Below, piece by piece: positions 16,781-25,337 of a stretch of 43,313 nucleotides of DNA. Source of the stretch: Prevotella sp. (GTDB lineage Bacteria; Bacteroidota; Bacteroidia; Bacteroidales; Bacteroidaceae); assembly GCA_017428925.1 (NCBI GenBank), contig JAFRPY010000118.1, positions 1 to 43,313 on the forward strand, written 5' to 3'. A model generated the notes under the pieces. The model was not told the origin of the DNA. It did no database searches and worked only from the letters and a program-made list of their open reading frames with translations. The position numbers were made by a program, and so were the translations under genes. The stretch's first letter is position 1. Every line of letters begins with the position of its first letter.

Positions 16781-19381
16781 ATGAAAACCAAATTCACACT
16801 CCTGGTCTGCCTGCTCGCATGGAGCATTGGGGCCCTCGCGCAGCAACAACTGCCGTATCAGAATCCATCGCTCTCGAGCGAAGAACGTGCTCGCGACCTC
16901 TGCCAGCGACTCACGCTGGAAGAGAAGGCGAAAATCATGATGGACGTCTCGCCAGCCATCCAGCGGCTGGGCATCCCGGCCTTCCAGTGGTGGAACGAAA
17001 CGCTGCATGGCGTCGCCCGCAACGGCACAGCAACGGTGTTCCCCATCACCATGAGCATGGCTGCGTCGTGGGACGATGCGTTGGTGCGCCGAGCCTTCAG
17101 CATCGCCAGCGATGAGGCTCGTGCCAAAAACATGGTGGCGAAGCGGGCAGGGAAGATGCAGCGCTATCAGGGGTTGTCGTTCTGGACGCCTAACATCAAC
17201 ATCTTCCGTGACCCACGCTGGGGACGCGGACAGGAGACCTACGGCGAAGACCCGTTCCTCACGGCACAGATGGGACTGGCCGTTGTGCGCGGTCTGCAGG
17301 AGGGCGATGCCGACGACTTCTTCTCGCGCAACAATGTTGGTGGCGGGAAATACATGAAGACGCTGGCCTGTGCAAAGCACTTCGCCATTCATAGCGGACC
17401 GGAGTGGAACCGCCATCAGTTCAACGTGGAGGACCTTCCCGCCCGCGACCTCTGGGAGACCTACCTGCCCGCCTTCAAGGCACTGGTGCAGGAGGGCCAT
17501 GTGGCCGAGGTGATGTGTGCCTATCAGCGCTGGGACGGCCAGCCGTGCTGTGGCAACACCCGTCTGCTGCAGCAGATTCTGCGCGACGAGTGGGGCTACC
17601 AGGGGCTGGTGGTGAGTGACTGCTGGGCCGTCAACGACTTCTGGGAGAAGGGCCGTCACGGCTACTCCGCCAACGCCCACGAGGCATCGGCAAAGGCTGT
17701 GCTGGCAGGTACCGATGTGGAGTGCGGACAGAACTACAAGACGCTGCCCGAGGCGGTGGCAGCAGGCGAGATCACCGAGGAACAAATCGATGTGAGTGTG
17801 CGCCGACTGCTGAAGGCTCGCTTCGACCTTGGCGACTTCGATAGCGACGAAATGGTGCCTTGGTCGAGCATTCCCGAGAGCATCATCGGCTGCAAGGAGC
17901 ATAAGAAGACCGCCCTGGAGATTGCCCGCGAGGGTATGGTATTGCTCAAGAACGATGCCATCCTGCCGCTGAAGAAAGACATGCGCGTGGTGGTGCTTGG
18001 TGCCAATGCCGTCGACTCCACGATGATGTGGGGCAACTACAACGGCTATCCCACGCACACCGTCACCATCCTCGAGGGCATTCGCCAGAAAGCCGCGCAG
18101 ACGCGCTTCGTGAAGGGTTGCGGACTGACTCGCAACATCGCCGAGGAGAGTCTCTTCGGTGAGATGACGACGCCCGACGGACTGCAGGGCATGCGTGTCA
18201 CCTATTGGAATAACACCCAGCAGGAAGGCGCTCCCGTCACCAATGGCTACCACACGCAAGGCGTCGTGAAGGACAACGGCGGTGCAACGGTGTTCGCACC
18301 GGGTGTGTCGCTTGAGAACTTCAGTGCACGCTATGAGGCCACGCTTACTCCGCGCGAGAGCGGAAAGGCTCTCTTCTCCCTCACCGGCGACGACGGCTAT
18401 CGCGTCATCATCGATGGCGACACGCTGACGAAGCGCTGGGAGGTGTGTCACCACCTGACCACCTTCGCCCGCGAGCTGCAACTCGAGGCCGGCCGCGCCT
18501 ACAAGGTGCAGATCGACTATGTGCAGTTCAACGGCGTCGCACACCTCGACTTCGACCTCGTGCGTCGCAGCCCGCTCTCCGTCGACGAAGTCCTGAAGCA
18601 GACCGCCGATGCCGACGTAGTGGTGTTCGTGGGTGGCATCTCGCCACGCCTCGAAGGCGAGGAGATGCGCGTCAGCGAAGAGGGATTCCGTGGAGGCGAC
18701 CGCACCAGCATCGACCTGCCGCGGGCTCAGCGTGAAGTGCTTGAGGCCCTCCATAAGGCAGGACGCCACGTGGTGTTCGTCAACTGCTCGGGCTCGGCCA
18801 TCGGACTGGAACGCGAGAGCCAGTGGGCCGATGCCATCCTGCAGGCGTGGTATCCCGGCGAGCAGGGCGGCACAGCCGTTGCCGATGTGCTCTTCGGCGA
18901 CTACAATCCTTCCGGCCGCCTGCCCATCACGTTCTACAAGAGCGTCAGCCAGCTGCCCGACTTCCTCGACTATCGTATGCGCGGGCGTACCTATCGTTAT
19001 TTCACGGGCGACGCACAGTATCCCTTCGGCCACGGACTCAGCTACACCACGTTCCGTTATGGCCGTCCGAAGTATAAGAACGGCCAGCTCACCGTCGCCG
19101 TCACCAACACCGGAGAGCGCGCTGGCACGGAGGTGGTGCAGGTCTACATGCGCGATCTCGCCGATGCTGACGGACCGCTGAAGAGCCTGCGTGCCTACCA
19201 GCGTGTACAGCTGGCTCCGGGCGAGACGCGACAGGTGGTCATCGACCTGCCCCGCGAGCGCTTCGAGGGCTGGGATGTAAGCACCAACACCATCCGCGTC
19301 GTTCCCGGCCGCCATGAACTCATGGTGGGTGGCAGCAGCGCCGACAACCAGCTCCAGCGCCTCACGGTAAAGGTGAAATAG
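16781..19381 (+). CDS. Secreted GH3 glycoside hydrolase (beta-xylosidase/beta-glucosidase type)
   Basis: The 866-residue enzyme has a signal peptide (1-20, ALA-QQQ), a GH3 N-terminal barrel (about 40-380) and a GH3 C-terminal alpha/beta sandwich interrupted by a probable PA14 carbohydrate-binding insert (about 465-610, around YWNNTQQEG and LTGDDGYRVIIDG). A fibronectin-III-like domain (about 765-860) completes it. Barrel landmarks are WWNETLHGVAR, WTPNINIFRDPRWGRGQETY and CAKHFAIHSGPEWNRH. The catalytic nucleophile is D280 in VVSDCWAV. The length and order match Prevotella Xyl3A-type beta-xylosidases, so xylo-oligosaccharides are a reasonable substrate, but beta-glucosidase activity cannot be excluded by eye. 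No PUL genes (SusC/SusD) are adjacent. The ATG at 16781 is chosen because it begins the signal peptide. Confidence 0.93.
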   Translation: MKTKFTLLVCLLAWSIGALAQQQLPYQNPSLSSEERARDLCQRLTLEEKAKIMMDVSPAIQRLGIPAFQWWNETLHGVARNGTATVFPITMSMAASWDDALVRRAFSIASDEARAKNMVAKRAGKMQRYQGLSFWTPNINIFRDPRWGRGQETYGEDPFLTAQMGLAVVRGLQEGDADDFFSRNNVGGGKYMKTLACAKHFAIHSGPEWNRHQFNVEDLPARDLWETYLPAFKALVQEGHVAEVMCAYQRWDGQPCCGNTRLLQQILRDEWGYQGLVVSDCWAVNDFWEKGRHGYSANAHEASAKAVLAGTDVECGQNYKTLPEAVAAGEITEEQIDVSVRRLLKARFDLGDFDSDEMVPWSSIPESIIGCKEHKKTALEIAREGMVLLKNDAILPLKKDMRVVVLGANAVDSTMMWGNYNGYPTHTVTILEGIRQKAAQTRFVKGCGLTRNIAEESLFGEMTTPDGLQGMRVTYWNNTQQEGAPVTNGYHTQGVVKDNGGATVFAPGVSLENFSARYEATLTPRESGKALFSLTGDDGYRVIIDGDTLTKRWEVCHHLTTFARELQLEAGRAYKVQIDYVQFNGVAHLDFDLVRRSPLSVDEVLKQTADADVVVFVGGISPRLEGEEMRVSEEGFRGGDRTSIDLPRAQREVLEALHKAGRHVVFVNCSGSAIGLERESQWADAILQAWYPGEQGGTAVADVLFGDYNPSGRLPITFYKSVSQLPDFLDYRMRGRTYRYFTGDAQYPFGHGLSYTTFRYGRPKYKNGQLTVAVTNTGERAGTEVVQVYMRDLADADGPLKSLRAYQRVQLAPGETRQVVIDLPRERFEGWDVSTNTIRVVPGRHELMVGGSSADNQLQRLTVKVK

Positions 19382-19402
19382 CCGTCGGTAGCCATCCGGA
19401 AA

Positions 19403-19590
19403 TTCTTGGATGATTCACCATAACGGAAATGAAACAGAAATAATTCGGAAGAAACGGAAATTGAGGTTGTTTTTCTGTTTGTGTCACGAAATCTTTCAGC
19501 AAGCACAGAACGGAACCTCCCCTAAATTTCCGTTATTTCCGTTTGTTTCCGTTGTTTTCCGTTATAAATGATGATGAGGAAGTCAGCATA
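19403..19590. repeat. First copy of a duplicated ~190-bp hairpin element
   Basis: This copy is about 93-95% identical to 19607-19798. Both ends are built of CGGAAA/TTTCCG words: ATAACGGAAATGAAACAG near the left and TTTCCGTTATTTCCGTTTG near the right, in inverse orientation, so each copy can fold on itself. No convincing reading frame lies in either. Confidence 0.8.
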
Positions 19591-19606
19591 GGGCATTTTC
19601 AAATAG

Positions 19607-19798
19607 TTCTTGAATGATTCACCATAACGGAAATGAAACAGAAATAATTCGGAAAAAACGGAAATTGAGGTTGTTTTTTCTGTTTGTGTCATGAAATCTT
19701 TCAGAAAGCACAGAACGGAACCACCCCCCAAAATTTCCGTTATTTCCGTTTGTTTCCGTTATTTTCCGTTATAAATGATGATGAGGAAGTTAGCACAG
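19607..19798. repeat. Second copy of the duplicated ~190-bp hairpin element
   Basis: A tandem copy of 19403-19590 with a few substitutions and single-base indels. Offset between copies grows from 204 to 207 bases. Together they fill most of the 606-base gap between the GH3 gene and dnaK. This could be a MITE- or REP-like element. Confidence 0.8.
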
Positions 19799-19844
19799 TT
19801 GCAGGATAAAAAAGTATTTAGTAACTACAAAAAGACCAGACAAC

Positions 19845-19903
19845 GTGACAATTTGTCACATATTTGTCGTGAATTCAGCAGTGGCGTGTCAGTTGGCACG
19901 CCA
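19845..19903. promoter_or_regulatory. Two perfect palindromes upstream of dnaK
   Basis: GTGACAATTTGTCAC (19845-19859) is a 7+1+7 palindrome. TGGCGTG (19882-19888) and CACGCCA (19897-19903) form a second dyad of 7 bp with an 8-base centre. The HrcA/CIRCE consensus is not present. They are candidate operators for heat-shock control. Confidence 0.5.
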
Positions 19904-19909
19904 TTTGTT
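19893..19909 (+). promoter_or_regulatory. Sigma-54-like -24/-12 element before dnaK
   Basis: TTGGCACG, four bases, TTGTT matches the sigma-54 consensus TGGCACG-N4-TTGCW except that the -12 GC is GT. The GG-to-GC spacing is correct. Transcription from it would start near 19920, giving a leader of about 68 bases. A competing TAAATTTG box at 19911-19918 could be a normal promoter. Confidence 0.5.
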
Positions 19910-19987
19910 GTAAATTTGTCGTAAGCCTTCGATGTGTGAAGGCGGAAAACGAAAAATATTAAAAACAAAAATAAAAAAAGTACTATT

Positions 19988-21919
19988 ATGGGAAAGATTA
20001 TTGGAATTGACTTAGGAACTACCAACAGCTGCGTTGCCGTTTTCGAGGGCAACGAGCCAGTAGTAATCGCCAACAGCGAGGGTAAGCGCACAACCCCCTC
20101 CGTGATTGGCTTTGTGAAGGATGGTGAGCGCAAGGTCGGCGACCCCGCTAAGCGTCAGGCCATCACGAACCCGAAGAACACCGTGTACTCCATCAAGCGT
20201 TTCATGGGTGAGACCTATGAGCAGGCCCGCAAGGAGGCCGAGCGCGTGCCGTACACAGTGGTCAACGAAAACGGCTATCCGCGTGTCGACATCAACGGAC
20301 GCAAGTACACCCCGCAGGAAATCTCGGCCATGATTCTGCAGAAGATGAAGAAGACCGCCGAGGACTACCTCGGACAGGAGGTCACCGATGCTGTCATCAC
20401 CGTGCCTGCCTACTTCTCCGACTCACAGCGCCAGGCCACGAAGGAGGCCGGTCAGATTGCCGGTCTGAACGTGCAGCGCATCGTCAACGAGCCTACCGCA
20501 GCCGCTCTGGCCTATGGCGTCGACAAGGCAAACAAGGATATGAAGATCGCAGTGTTCGACCTCGGTGGCGGTACGTTCGATATCTCCATCCTCGAGTTCG
20601 GCGGCGGCGTGTTCGAGGTGCTCTCCACCAATGGTGACACCCACCTCGGTGGCGACGACTTCGACCAGGTCATCATCGACTGGCTGGTGAACGGCTTCAA
20701 GGCCGACGAGGGCATCGACCTCTCGAAGGACCCGATGGCCATGCAGCGTCTGAAGGAAGCTGCCGAGAAGGCAAAGATCGAGCTCTCCTCCTCCACCACC
20801 ACCGAAATCAACCTGCCGTACATCTCTGCTGAAGGCGGCGTGCCCAAGCACCTCGTGAAGACCCTCACACGTGCTCAGTTCGAACAGCTCGCACACTCGC
20901 TCATCCAGGCTTGCCTCGTGCCCTGCCAGAATGCAGTCCGCGACGCTAAGCTCTCCACTAGCGACATCGACGAGGTCATCCTCGTGGGCGGCTCCAGCCG
21001 TATCCCCGCTGTGCAGACCCTCGTGAAGAACTACTTCGGCAAGGAGCCTTCGAAGGGCGTGAACCCCGATGAGGTGGTGGCCGTAGGTGCCAGCATCCAG
21101 GGCGCTATCCTCAACAAGGAAGGCGGCGTAGGCGACATCGTGCTTCTCGACGTGACCCCGCTGACGCTCGGTATCGAGACCCTCGGCGGTGTGATGACGA
21201 AGCTCATCGACGCCAACTCCACGATTCCTTGCAAGAAGTCCGAGACCTTCTCCACGGCCGTCGACAACCAGACCGCAGTCACCATCCACGTGCTGCAGGG
21301 CGAGCGCCCGATGGCTGCACAGAACAAGTCCATCGGACAGTTCAACCTCGAAGGCATTGCCCCCGCACGTCGTGGCGTTCCTCAGATCGAGGTCACCATC
21401 GACATCGACGCCAACGGTATTCTGAACGTGTCGGCAAAGGACAAGGCCACCGGTAAGGAGCAGGCCATCCGCATCGAGGCTTCCTCCGGTCTGAGCGAGG
21501 ACGAAATCAACCGCATGAAGGCTGAGGCCGAGCAGTTCGCAGAGGCCGATAAGAAGGAGCGCGAGCGCGTCGACAAGCTCAACCAGGCCGACTCGCTGAT
21601 CTTCTCCACCGAGACCTTCCTCAACGAGAACGGCGACAAGATTCCTGCCGACCAGCGTCCCGCCATCGACAGCGCCCTCCAGCAGCTGAAGGACGCCCAC
21701 AAGGCCGCCGACGTCACTGCCATCGACAACGCCATCAACAACCTCAACCAGGTCATGCAGGCCGCCTCTGCCCAGATGTACAGCCAGGCAGGTGGTGCAC
21801 AGCCCGGTGGCGCAGGCTTCAACGGTGCCCAGGGCGGTTCCGGCTTCCAGGGTGGACAGCAAACCCAGTCCAACCCCAACGACGACGTCCAGGATGCCGA
21901 CTTCGAGGAGGTGAAGTAA
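19988..21919 (+). CDS. dnaK: Chaperone protein DnaK (Hsp70)
   Basis: The 643-residue Hsp70 binds and releases unfolded polypeptides in an ATP-driven cycle with DnaJ and GrpE, neither of which is in the window. The nucleotide-binding domain starts [20 protein letters not shown] and contains [25 protein letters not shown] and [10 protein letters not shown]. The substrate-binding domain starts near residue 390 ([19 protein letters not shown]). The C-terminal lid is followed by a Gly/Gln-rich stretch and ends DADFEEVK. It is transcribed alone, with a terminator 32 bases after its stop. Confidence 0.98.
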   Translation: MGKIIGIDLGTTNSCVAVFEGNEPVVIANSEGKRTTPSVIGFVKDGERKVGDPAKRQAITNPKNTVYSIKRFMGETYEQARKEAERVPYTVVNENGYPRVDINGRKYTPQEISAMILQKMKKTAEDYLGQEVTDAVITVPAYFSDSQRQATKEAGQIAGLNVQRIVNEPTAAALAYGVDKANKDMKIAVFDLGGGTFDISILEFGGGVFEVLSTNGDTHLGGDDFDQVIIDWLVNGFKADEGIDLSKDPMAMQRLKEAAEKAKIELSSSTTTEINLPYISAEGGVPKHLVKTLTRAQFEQLAHSLIQACLVPCQNAVRDAKLSTSDIDEVILVGGSSRIPAVQTLVKNYFGKEPSKGVNPDEVVAVGASIQGAILNKEGGVGDIVLLDVTPLTLGIETLGGVMTKLIDANSTIPCKKSETFSTAVDNQTAVTIHVLQGERPMAAQNKSIGQFNLEGIAPARRGVPQIEVTIDIDANGILNVSAKDKATGKEQAIRIEASSGLSEDEINRMKAEAEQFAEADKKERERVDKLNQADSLIFSTETFLNENGDKIPADQRPAIDSALQQLKDAHKAADVTAIDNAINNLNQVMQAASAQMYSQAGGAQPGGAGFNGAQGGSGFQGGQQTQSNPNDDVQDADFEEVK

Positions 21920-21950
21920 GGCTGATAAACAGTAATAAGCAATAATAAGA

Positions 21951-21985
21951 AAATCGGTGTAACTCATTGAGCTGCACCGATTTTT
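21951..21985 (+). terminator. Rho-independent terminator of dnaK
   Basis: AAATCGGTG (21951-21959) pairs with CACCGATTT (21975-21983), followed by a T run. It is the last core-genome feature before the mobile element. Confidence 0.85.
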
Positions 21986-22033
21986 ATTTTAGTTAAACTT
22001 TGTATATTTGGTTCTATTTTCGGATTTTTATCG

Positions 22034-22041
22034 TAAATTTG
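22034..22041 (+). promoter_or_regulatory. -7 promoter box for the HTH-integrase genes
   Basis: TAAATTTG fits TAnnTTTG. A TATATTTG at 22003-22010 contains a TTTG that could be its -33 box, with a spacing of 23. The ATG is 73 bases downstream. Confidence 0.45.
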
Positions 22042-22114
22042 CACCAAATCGTTCACGCGACACTTTAGTCGGTGATGTTCAACAAACGAATAATACACCT
22101 TATTATATAATAGT

Positions 22115-22678
22115 ATGGCTCAGGCAAAATACGAGATTCGAAGGAAATGTCCTATCTGTGGTGCTGTATTCCAGATACGCACCATCGACTCTGTGTATTG
22201 TTCAAAGCAATGCTCAGATGTTGCCTACAAGAGGAAAAAGGACAGAGAGGCTAAAGAAGCAAAGTATGAACGGATGGCTAAGGAGATTCCAGACATCAGA
22301 GAGTTTCTTTCTGTTCAGGAGGCCGTTGCCGTTTATTGCGTTGAACGTGACACATTGTATCGTGAGATTCGCAAGGGCAAGATCCCTGCTGTCAACCTTG
22401 GCACAAAGCAGCTGAGGTTGAACCGTGCAGACCTTGAACAGCGTTACCCAAGAAGGAAGAAGGTGAGGAAGGCGGCTAAAAAGCCAATAGCCAAAACTTA
22501 CAATATGGAACCAGAGAATTGCTATACCATCGGCGAAATCTCTAAGAAGTTCAGAATTCATGATTCATCCGTATGGGCTCACATCCGCAAGTTCTCTATC
22601 CCTACCCGACAGATAGGTAACTATGTTTACGCTCCAAAATCAGAAATCGACAAACTCTATAAATCTATCAAGTTATGA
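22115..22678 (+). CDS. Zinc-finger and double helix-turn-helix protein paired with the integrase
   Basis: The 187-residue protein opens with a four-cysteine finger (C12, C15 in CPICGAVF; C29 and C33 in CSKQC). Two MerR/excisionase-like HTH modules follow, at about 63-110 (FLSVQEAVAVYCVERDTLYR) and about 134-185 (CYTIGEISKKFRIHDSSVWA), separated by a basic linker. Proteins of this layout sit directly upstream of integrases in Bacteroides mobile elements and are thought to help recombination or regulate the integrase. Its last codons overlap the integrase start by four bases (ATGA), so the two are translationally coupled. Confidence 0.85.
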   Translation: MAQAKYEIRRKCPICGAVFQIRTIDSVYCSKQCSDVAYKRKKDREAKEAKYERMAKEIPDIREFLSVQEAVAVYCVERDTLYREIRKGKIPAVNLGTKQLRLNRADLEQRYPRRKKVRKAAKKPIAKTYNMEPENCYTIGEISKKFRIHDSSVWAHIRKFSIPTRQIGNYVYAPKSEIDKLYKSIKL

Positions 22679-23964
22679 AGACTCCAATGAAGCGCACGGT
22701 ATTCAAGGTAATACTCCGCAAATCCGAATACAAAAAGCAGTGGTCATTGCTCATTGAAAGTTTTCCTGTCTTTGAGCCAGGCAGAGACAAACCACTTCGC
22801 AAGCATGAACCACTTGGTCGCTATATCACGACTCCCATCTTTGACAAGAATAGTTCTGGAAGAACTCTACCTGATGGGAAAGCCTACTATCGTCCCAAGC
22901 GTGATGCCAATGGAATCATCATGTGCCGCTCACAAAAGGATCAAGAGGCTTGCATCTTTGCTGACAAGGTTCGTGACCTTCGTCAGCATGAATACGATAA
23001 TCAGTCTTTGTACACAGACTCGGAGGCAGAACAAGCAGCACAAAACGAAAGGTCAAAGTGCGACTTCATCAAGTACTTTGAAGAGCTAAAGGACAAACGT
23101 CACAAGAACAGTTCCAAGTCAATTCAAGTGAACTGGAAAAGAGAACTGGCATTGATGAAGCTATACACTGGAGGGAAACCTCTTCTATTCAGTAGCATTG
23201 ACGTGAACCTCATCGAAGACTACAAGGATTACCTTATCAACGCGCCCCAAGGTGGCAGTAAGACAGGAACCATATCTGCCAATACCGCATCCACCTATTT
23301 CTCGATATTCAAGGCAGGACTTCATCAAGCCTTCATTGATGGCTACTTGACCATAGACCTTGCAGCCAAGGTTAAGAACATATACTACGAGGAAAGCCAA
23401 CGCGAGTATCTGACACTGGAAGAACTTAACCAACTGGCAGCTACACCATGTGATAGCGAAATCCTCAAGAGAGCAGCCTTGTTTTCTGCCTTGACAGGAT
23501 TGCGCCATAGTGACATCAAACAACTGAAGTGGCGCGATATTGTGAAAGACAAGGAACATTACCAACTACATTTTACCCAACAGAAAACCAAGGGTGTAGA
23601 GTATATGCCAATTTCTGACCAAGCCTTTTCCTTATGTGGTGAACGTGGCGATGCAGACCGACTTGTATTTGAAGGGCTACAAGACCCATCATGGATTAAC
23701 CGACCTGTGAAACGATGGATAGAAGCCTCGGGTATCACCAAGCACATCACCTTTCACTGCTTTCGCCATACCTATGCTACCTTGCAGTTGACTAATGGTA
23801 CGGACATCTATACAGTCAGCAAGATGCTCGGCCATAAGAAGGTAACAACAACTCAAATCTATGCCAAGATAGTTGACGCAAAGAAGGATGCTGCCGCTGA
23901 TGCCATCCAAATCACCCTCACTGACGACATGATTGGAACTCCCATCGACTCCAAGAAAGAATAG
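22675..23964 (+). CDS. int: Tyrosine recombinase/integrase
   Basis: The 429-residue integrase has an arm-binding N-terminal part (about 1-120), a SAM-like core-binding domain (about 130-235) and a catalytic domain (about 245-405). Catalytic residues visible are R277 (TGLRHSDI), K303 or K305 (QQKTKG), H361 and R364 (HCFRHTYA), H387 (LGHKKVTTT) and nucleophile Y396 (QIYAKI). It would recombine the element attachment site with a chromosomal target. No tRNA gene lies at the left junction, so the target is probably a short sequence downstream of dnaK. It is followed by a hairpin terminator. Confidence 0.95.
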   Translation: MKTPMKRTVFKVILRKSEYKKQWSLLIESFPVFEPGRDKPLRKHEPLGRYITTPIFDKNSSGRTLPDGKAYYRPKRDANGIIMCRSQKDQEACIFADKVRDLRQHEYDNQSLYTDSEAEQAAQNERSKCDFIKYFEELKDKRHKNSSKSIQVNWKRELALMKLYTGGKPLLFSSIDVNLIEDYKDYLINAPQGGSKTGTISANTASTYFSIFKAGLHQAFIDGYLTIDLAAKVKNIYYEESQREYLTLEELNQLAATPCDSEILKRAALFSALTGLRHSDIKQLKWRDIVKDKEHYQLHFTQQKTKGVEYMPISDQAFSLCGERGDADRLVFEGLQDPSWINRPVKRWIEASGITKHITFHCFRHTYATLQLTNGTDIYTVSKMLGHKKVTTTQIYAKIVDAKKDAAADAIQITLTDDMIGTPIDSKKE

Positions 23965-24023
23965 TTCGTATTCCGCTACCATAGGTCTAAGCATACAGTA
24001 ACTTTAACGTCGTTTACATCCAT

Positions 24024-24051
24024 AGCCATTTACGTTCATACGTGAGTGGCT
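24024..24051 (+). terminator. Hairpin after the integrase; rest of the 23965-24328 gap
   Basis: AGCCATTTACGT (24024-24035) and ACGTGAGTGGCT (24040-24051) pair at 10 of 12 positions and are followed by TTTGTGTATTTGG. The same gap holds a 9-bp dyad CGTTATGAT/ATCATAACG and the palindrome GCTGATTATCAGC (24160-24172). It has no gene that I can support. Confidence 0.6.
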
Positions 24052-24254
24052 TTTGTGTATTTGGTCTTTTGATGTCAATTTCGTTATGATAGGGATATGA
24101 TACCAATCATAACGATGCCATAATAAAATTATTTTTCAACTTTATTATTTTTTATTATCGCTGATTATCAGCATGATACAGACAAGATGAGACCATGCCG
24201 AGTATGTTCCTTTTATGCCTCGAATCATACCGAAATCACCATTGCTTTTCACGA

Positions 24255-24262
24255 TACTTTTG
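24255..24262 (+). promoter_or_regulatory. -7 promoter box for the replication/mobilization genes
   Basis: TACTTTTG matches TAnnTTTG 67 bases before the ATG at 24329. The leader holds a hairpin (24263-24292). A perfect 10-bp inverted repeat, CATAAGCTGC (24296-24305) with GCAGCTTATG (24364-24373), encloses the start codon. Confidence 0.5.
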
Positions 24263-24328
24263 CAGTCGCTTTCTTCCCAAAGAGAGTGACTGTAGCATAA
24301 GCTGCAGCCAACTTAAAACATCATTTAT

Positions 24329-24706
24329 ATGTGTACAACAGTACCATCATTCGATGCAATGCCGCAGCTTATGGCAAGCATTTTAGAAAAGTTGGAGACG
24401 CTTGAACAGAAGTTCGACGCCCTGCAGTCAAACAACAATGTAGAGACCGATGCCTGGTTCTCGCTGCAAGATCTTTGCAATTACCTCCCTAACCATCCAG
24501 CCGAACAAACGGTTTACGGCTGGACGAGTAATCGCACCATTCCCTTCCACAAGAATGGAAAGAGCATCATCTTCCGTAAGTCAGAAATCGACAACTGGCT
24601 AATGCAGACCACTCGTAAGTCTGTCAATGACATTTACGATGAAGCACGTGCGTATGTAGCTAATAATCCCAAAGGCAGAAAGGAGGTGACACGCAACCAT
24701 GTATAA
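24329..24706 (+). CDS. Excisionase-like helix-turn-helix protein
   Basis: The 125-residue protein has a short coiled segment (ILEKLETLEQKFDALQ, about 17-32) followed by an HTH_17-type module (WFSLQDLCNYLPNHPAEQTVYGW to FRKSEIDNWL, about 43-91). Proteins of this type precede the primase gene in NBU-like elements and act as excision or transfer regulators. Its start lies in the loop of an inverted repeat. It overlaps the next gene by eight bases. Confidence 0.8.
   Translation: MCTTVPSFDAMPQLMASILEKLETLEQKFDALQSNNNVETDAWFSLQDLCNYLPNHPAEQTVYGWTSNRTIPFHKNGKSIIFRKSEIDNWLMQTTRKSVNDIYDEARAYVANNPKGRKEVTRNHV
24681..24686 (+). promoter_or_regulatory. Consensus Shine-Dalgarno for the VirE_N gene
   Basis: AGGAGG stands 12 bases before the ATG at 24699, inside the preceding gene. 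Strong Shine-Dalgarno sequences are unusual in this group and suggest independent ribosome entry at this overlap. Confidence 0.5.
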
Positions 24707-25337
24707 CCCCCTTTTTATCTATGAGGACTTTTTCGGAGTCAAAGAGGGAGAACCGCTATCTTTTTCCTTCTTCCGAAAACCCATCCGCAACACGGAGCCA
24801 CTGCGCTGCATCGGCATTCCTGACATCTACCGCTACATCGTTGGCCCGTATGCAAAGAAGCAAACAGAAATGTTGCGCTCCATCACGGACAAAGACCAGG
24901 CACGGAAGTACAAAGCTGAGAACTTCGACTTCTGCACATTCTCTGGAATCTTCCATACTCGAAACAAGGACGGCCTGTTGCAGCAGTCCGATCTGATTTG
25001 TATCGACTTCGACCATGTGGCCGACATTCCTTCGTTGCATGAGAAACTGCTCAATGACCCTTGCTTTGAGACAGAACTCCTTTTTCGCTCTCCTTCAGGC
25101 GATGGGTTGAAATGGATAATCCAAGTATTCCGCAAAGGATGGGAGCATAGCCGTTTCTTCAATGCAGTGTTCAACTATCTCGTAGCCAATGGCTATCCTG
25201 AGCCAGACAAATCTGGCAGTGATGTTTCTCGCTCCTGTTTCATTCCATATGACCCAGAAGCTTTTATTAACCCTAAGTATAACAATGTTAAAGATGAAAA
25301 CTTTTTCACCAGAAGATTGGGAGAATGTCCCTTCTAA
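24699..25337 (+). CDS. VirE N-terminal domain (BT4734-like) protein
   Basis: The 212-residue protein carries the VirE_N/BT4734-like fold: DLICIDFDHV near 98-107, then ELLFRSPSGDGLKWIIQV (about 126-143) and SRSCFIPYDP near the end. In many Bacteroides elements this domain is the N-terminal part of the primase-like protein encoded by the next gene. Here the two are separate but overlap by about 40 bases, so they likely work as one replication unit. The conserved aspartates resemble an archaeo-eukaryotic primase active site, but activity is inferred only. Confidence 0.85.
   Translation: MYNPLFIYEDFFGVKEGEPLSFSFFRKPIRNTEPLRCIGIPDIYRYIVGPYAKKQTEMLRSITDKDQARKYKAENFDFCTFSGIFHTRNKDGLLQQSDLICIDFDHVADIPSLHEKLLNDPCFETELLFRSPSGDGLKWIIQVFRKGWEHSRFFNAVFNYLVANGYPEPDKSGSDVSRSCFIPYDPEAFINPKYNNVKDENFFTRRLGECPF

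Noticed and set aside
16766-19315. Long open frame antisense to the GH3 gene (about 849 codons)
   Set aside because: Same reason: complement of a GC-rich coding sequence with clear GH3 motifs on the plus strand.
19845-19859. CIRCE operator before dnaK
   Set aside because: The palindrome GTGACAATTTGTCAC does not match TTAGCACTC-N9-GAGTGCTAA.
20423-21967. Long open frame antisense to dnaK (about 514 codons)
   Set aside because: It mirrors the codon bias of dnaK, has no family motif, and its residues are those expected from reversing GC-rich sense codons.
21986-22114. tRNA gene as integration target at the left border
   Set aside because: I could not find a cloverleaf or a 3' tRNA end in this stretch.
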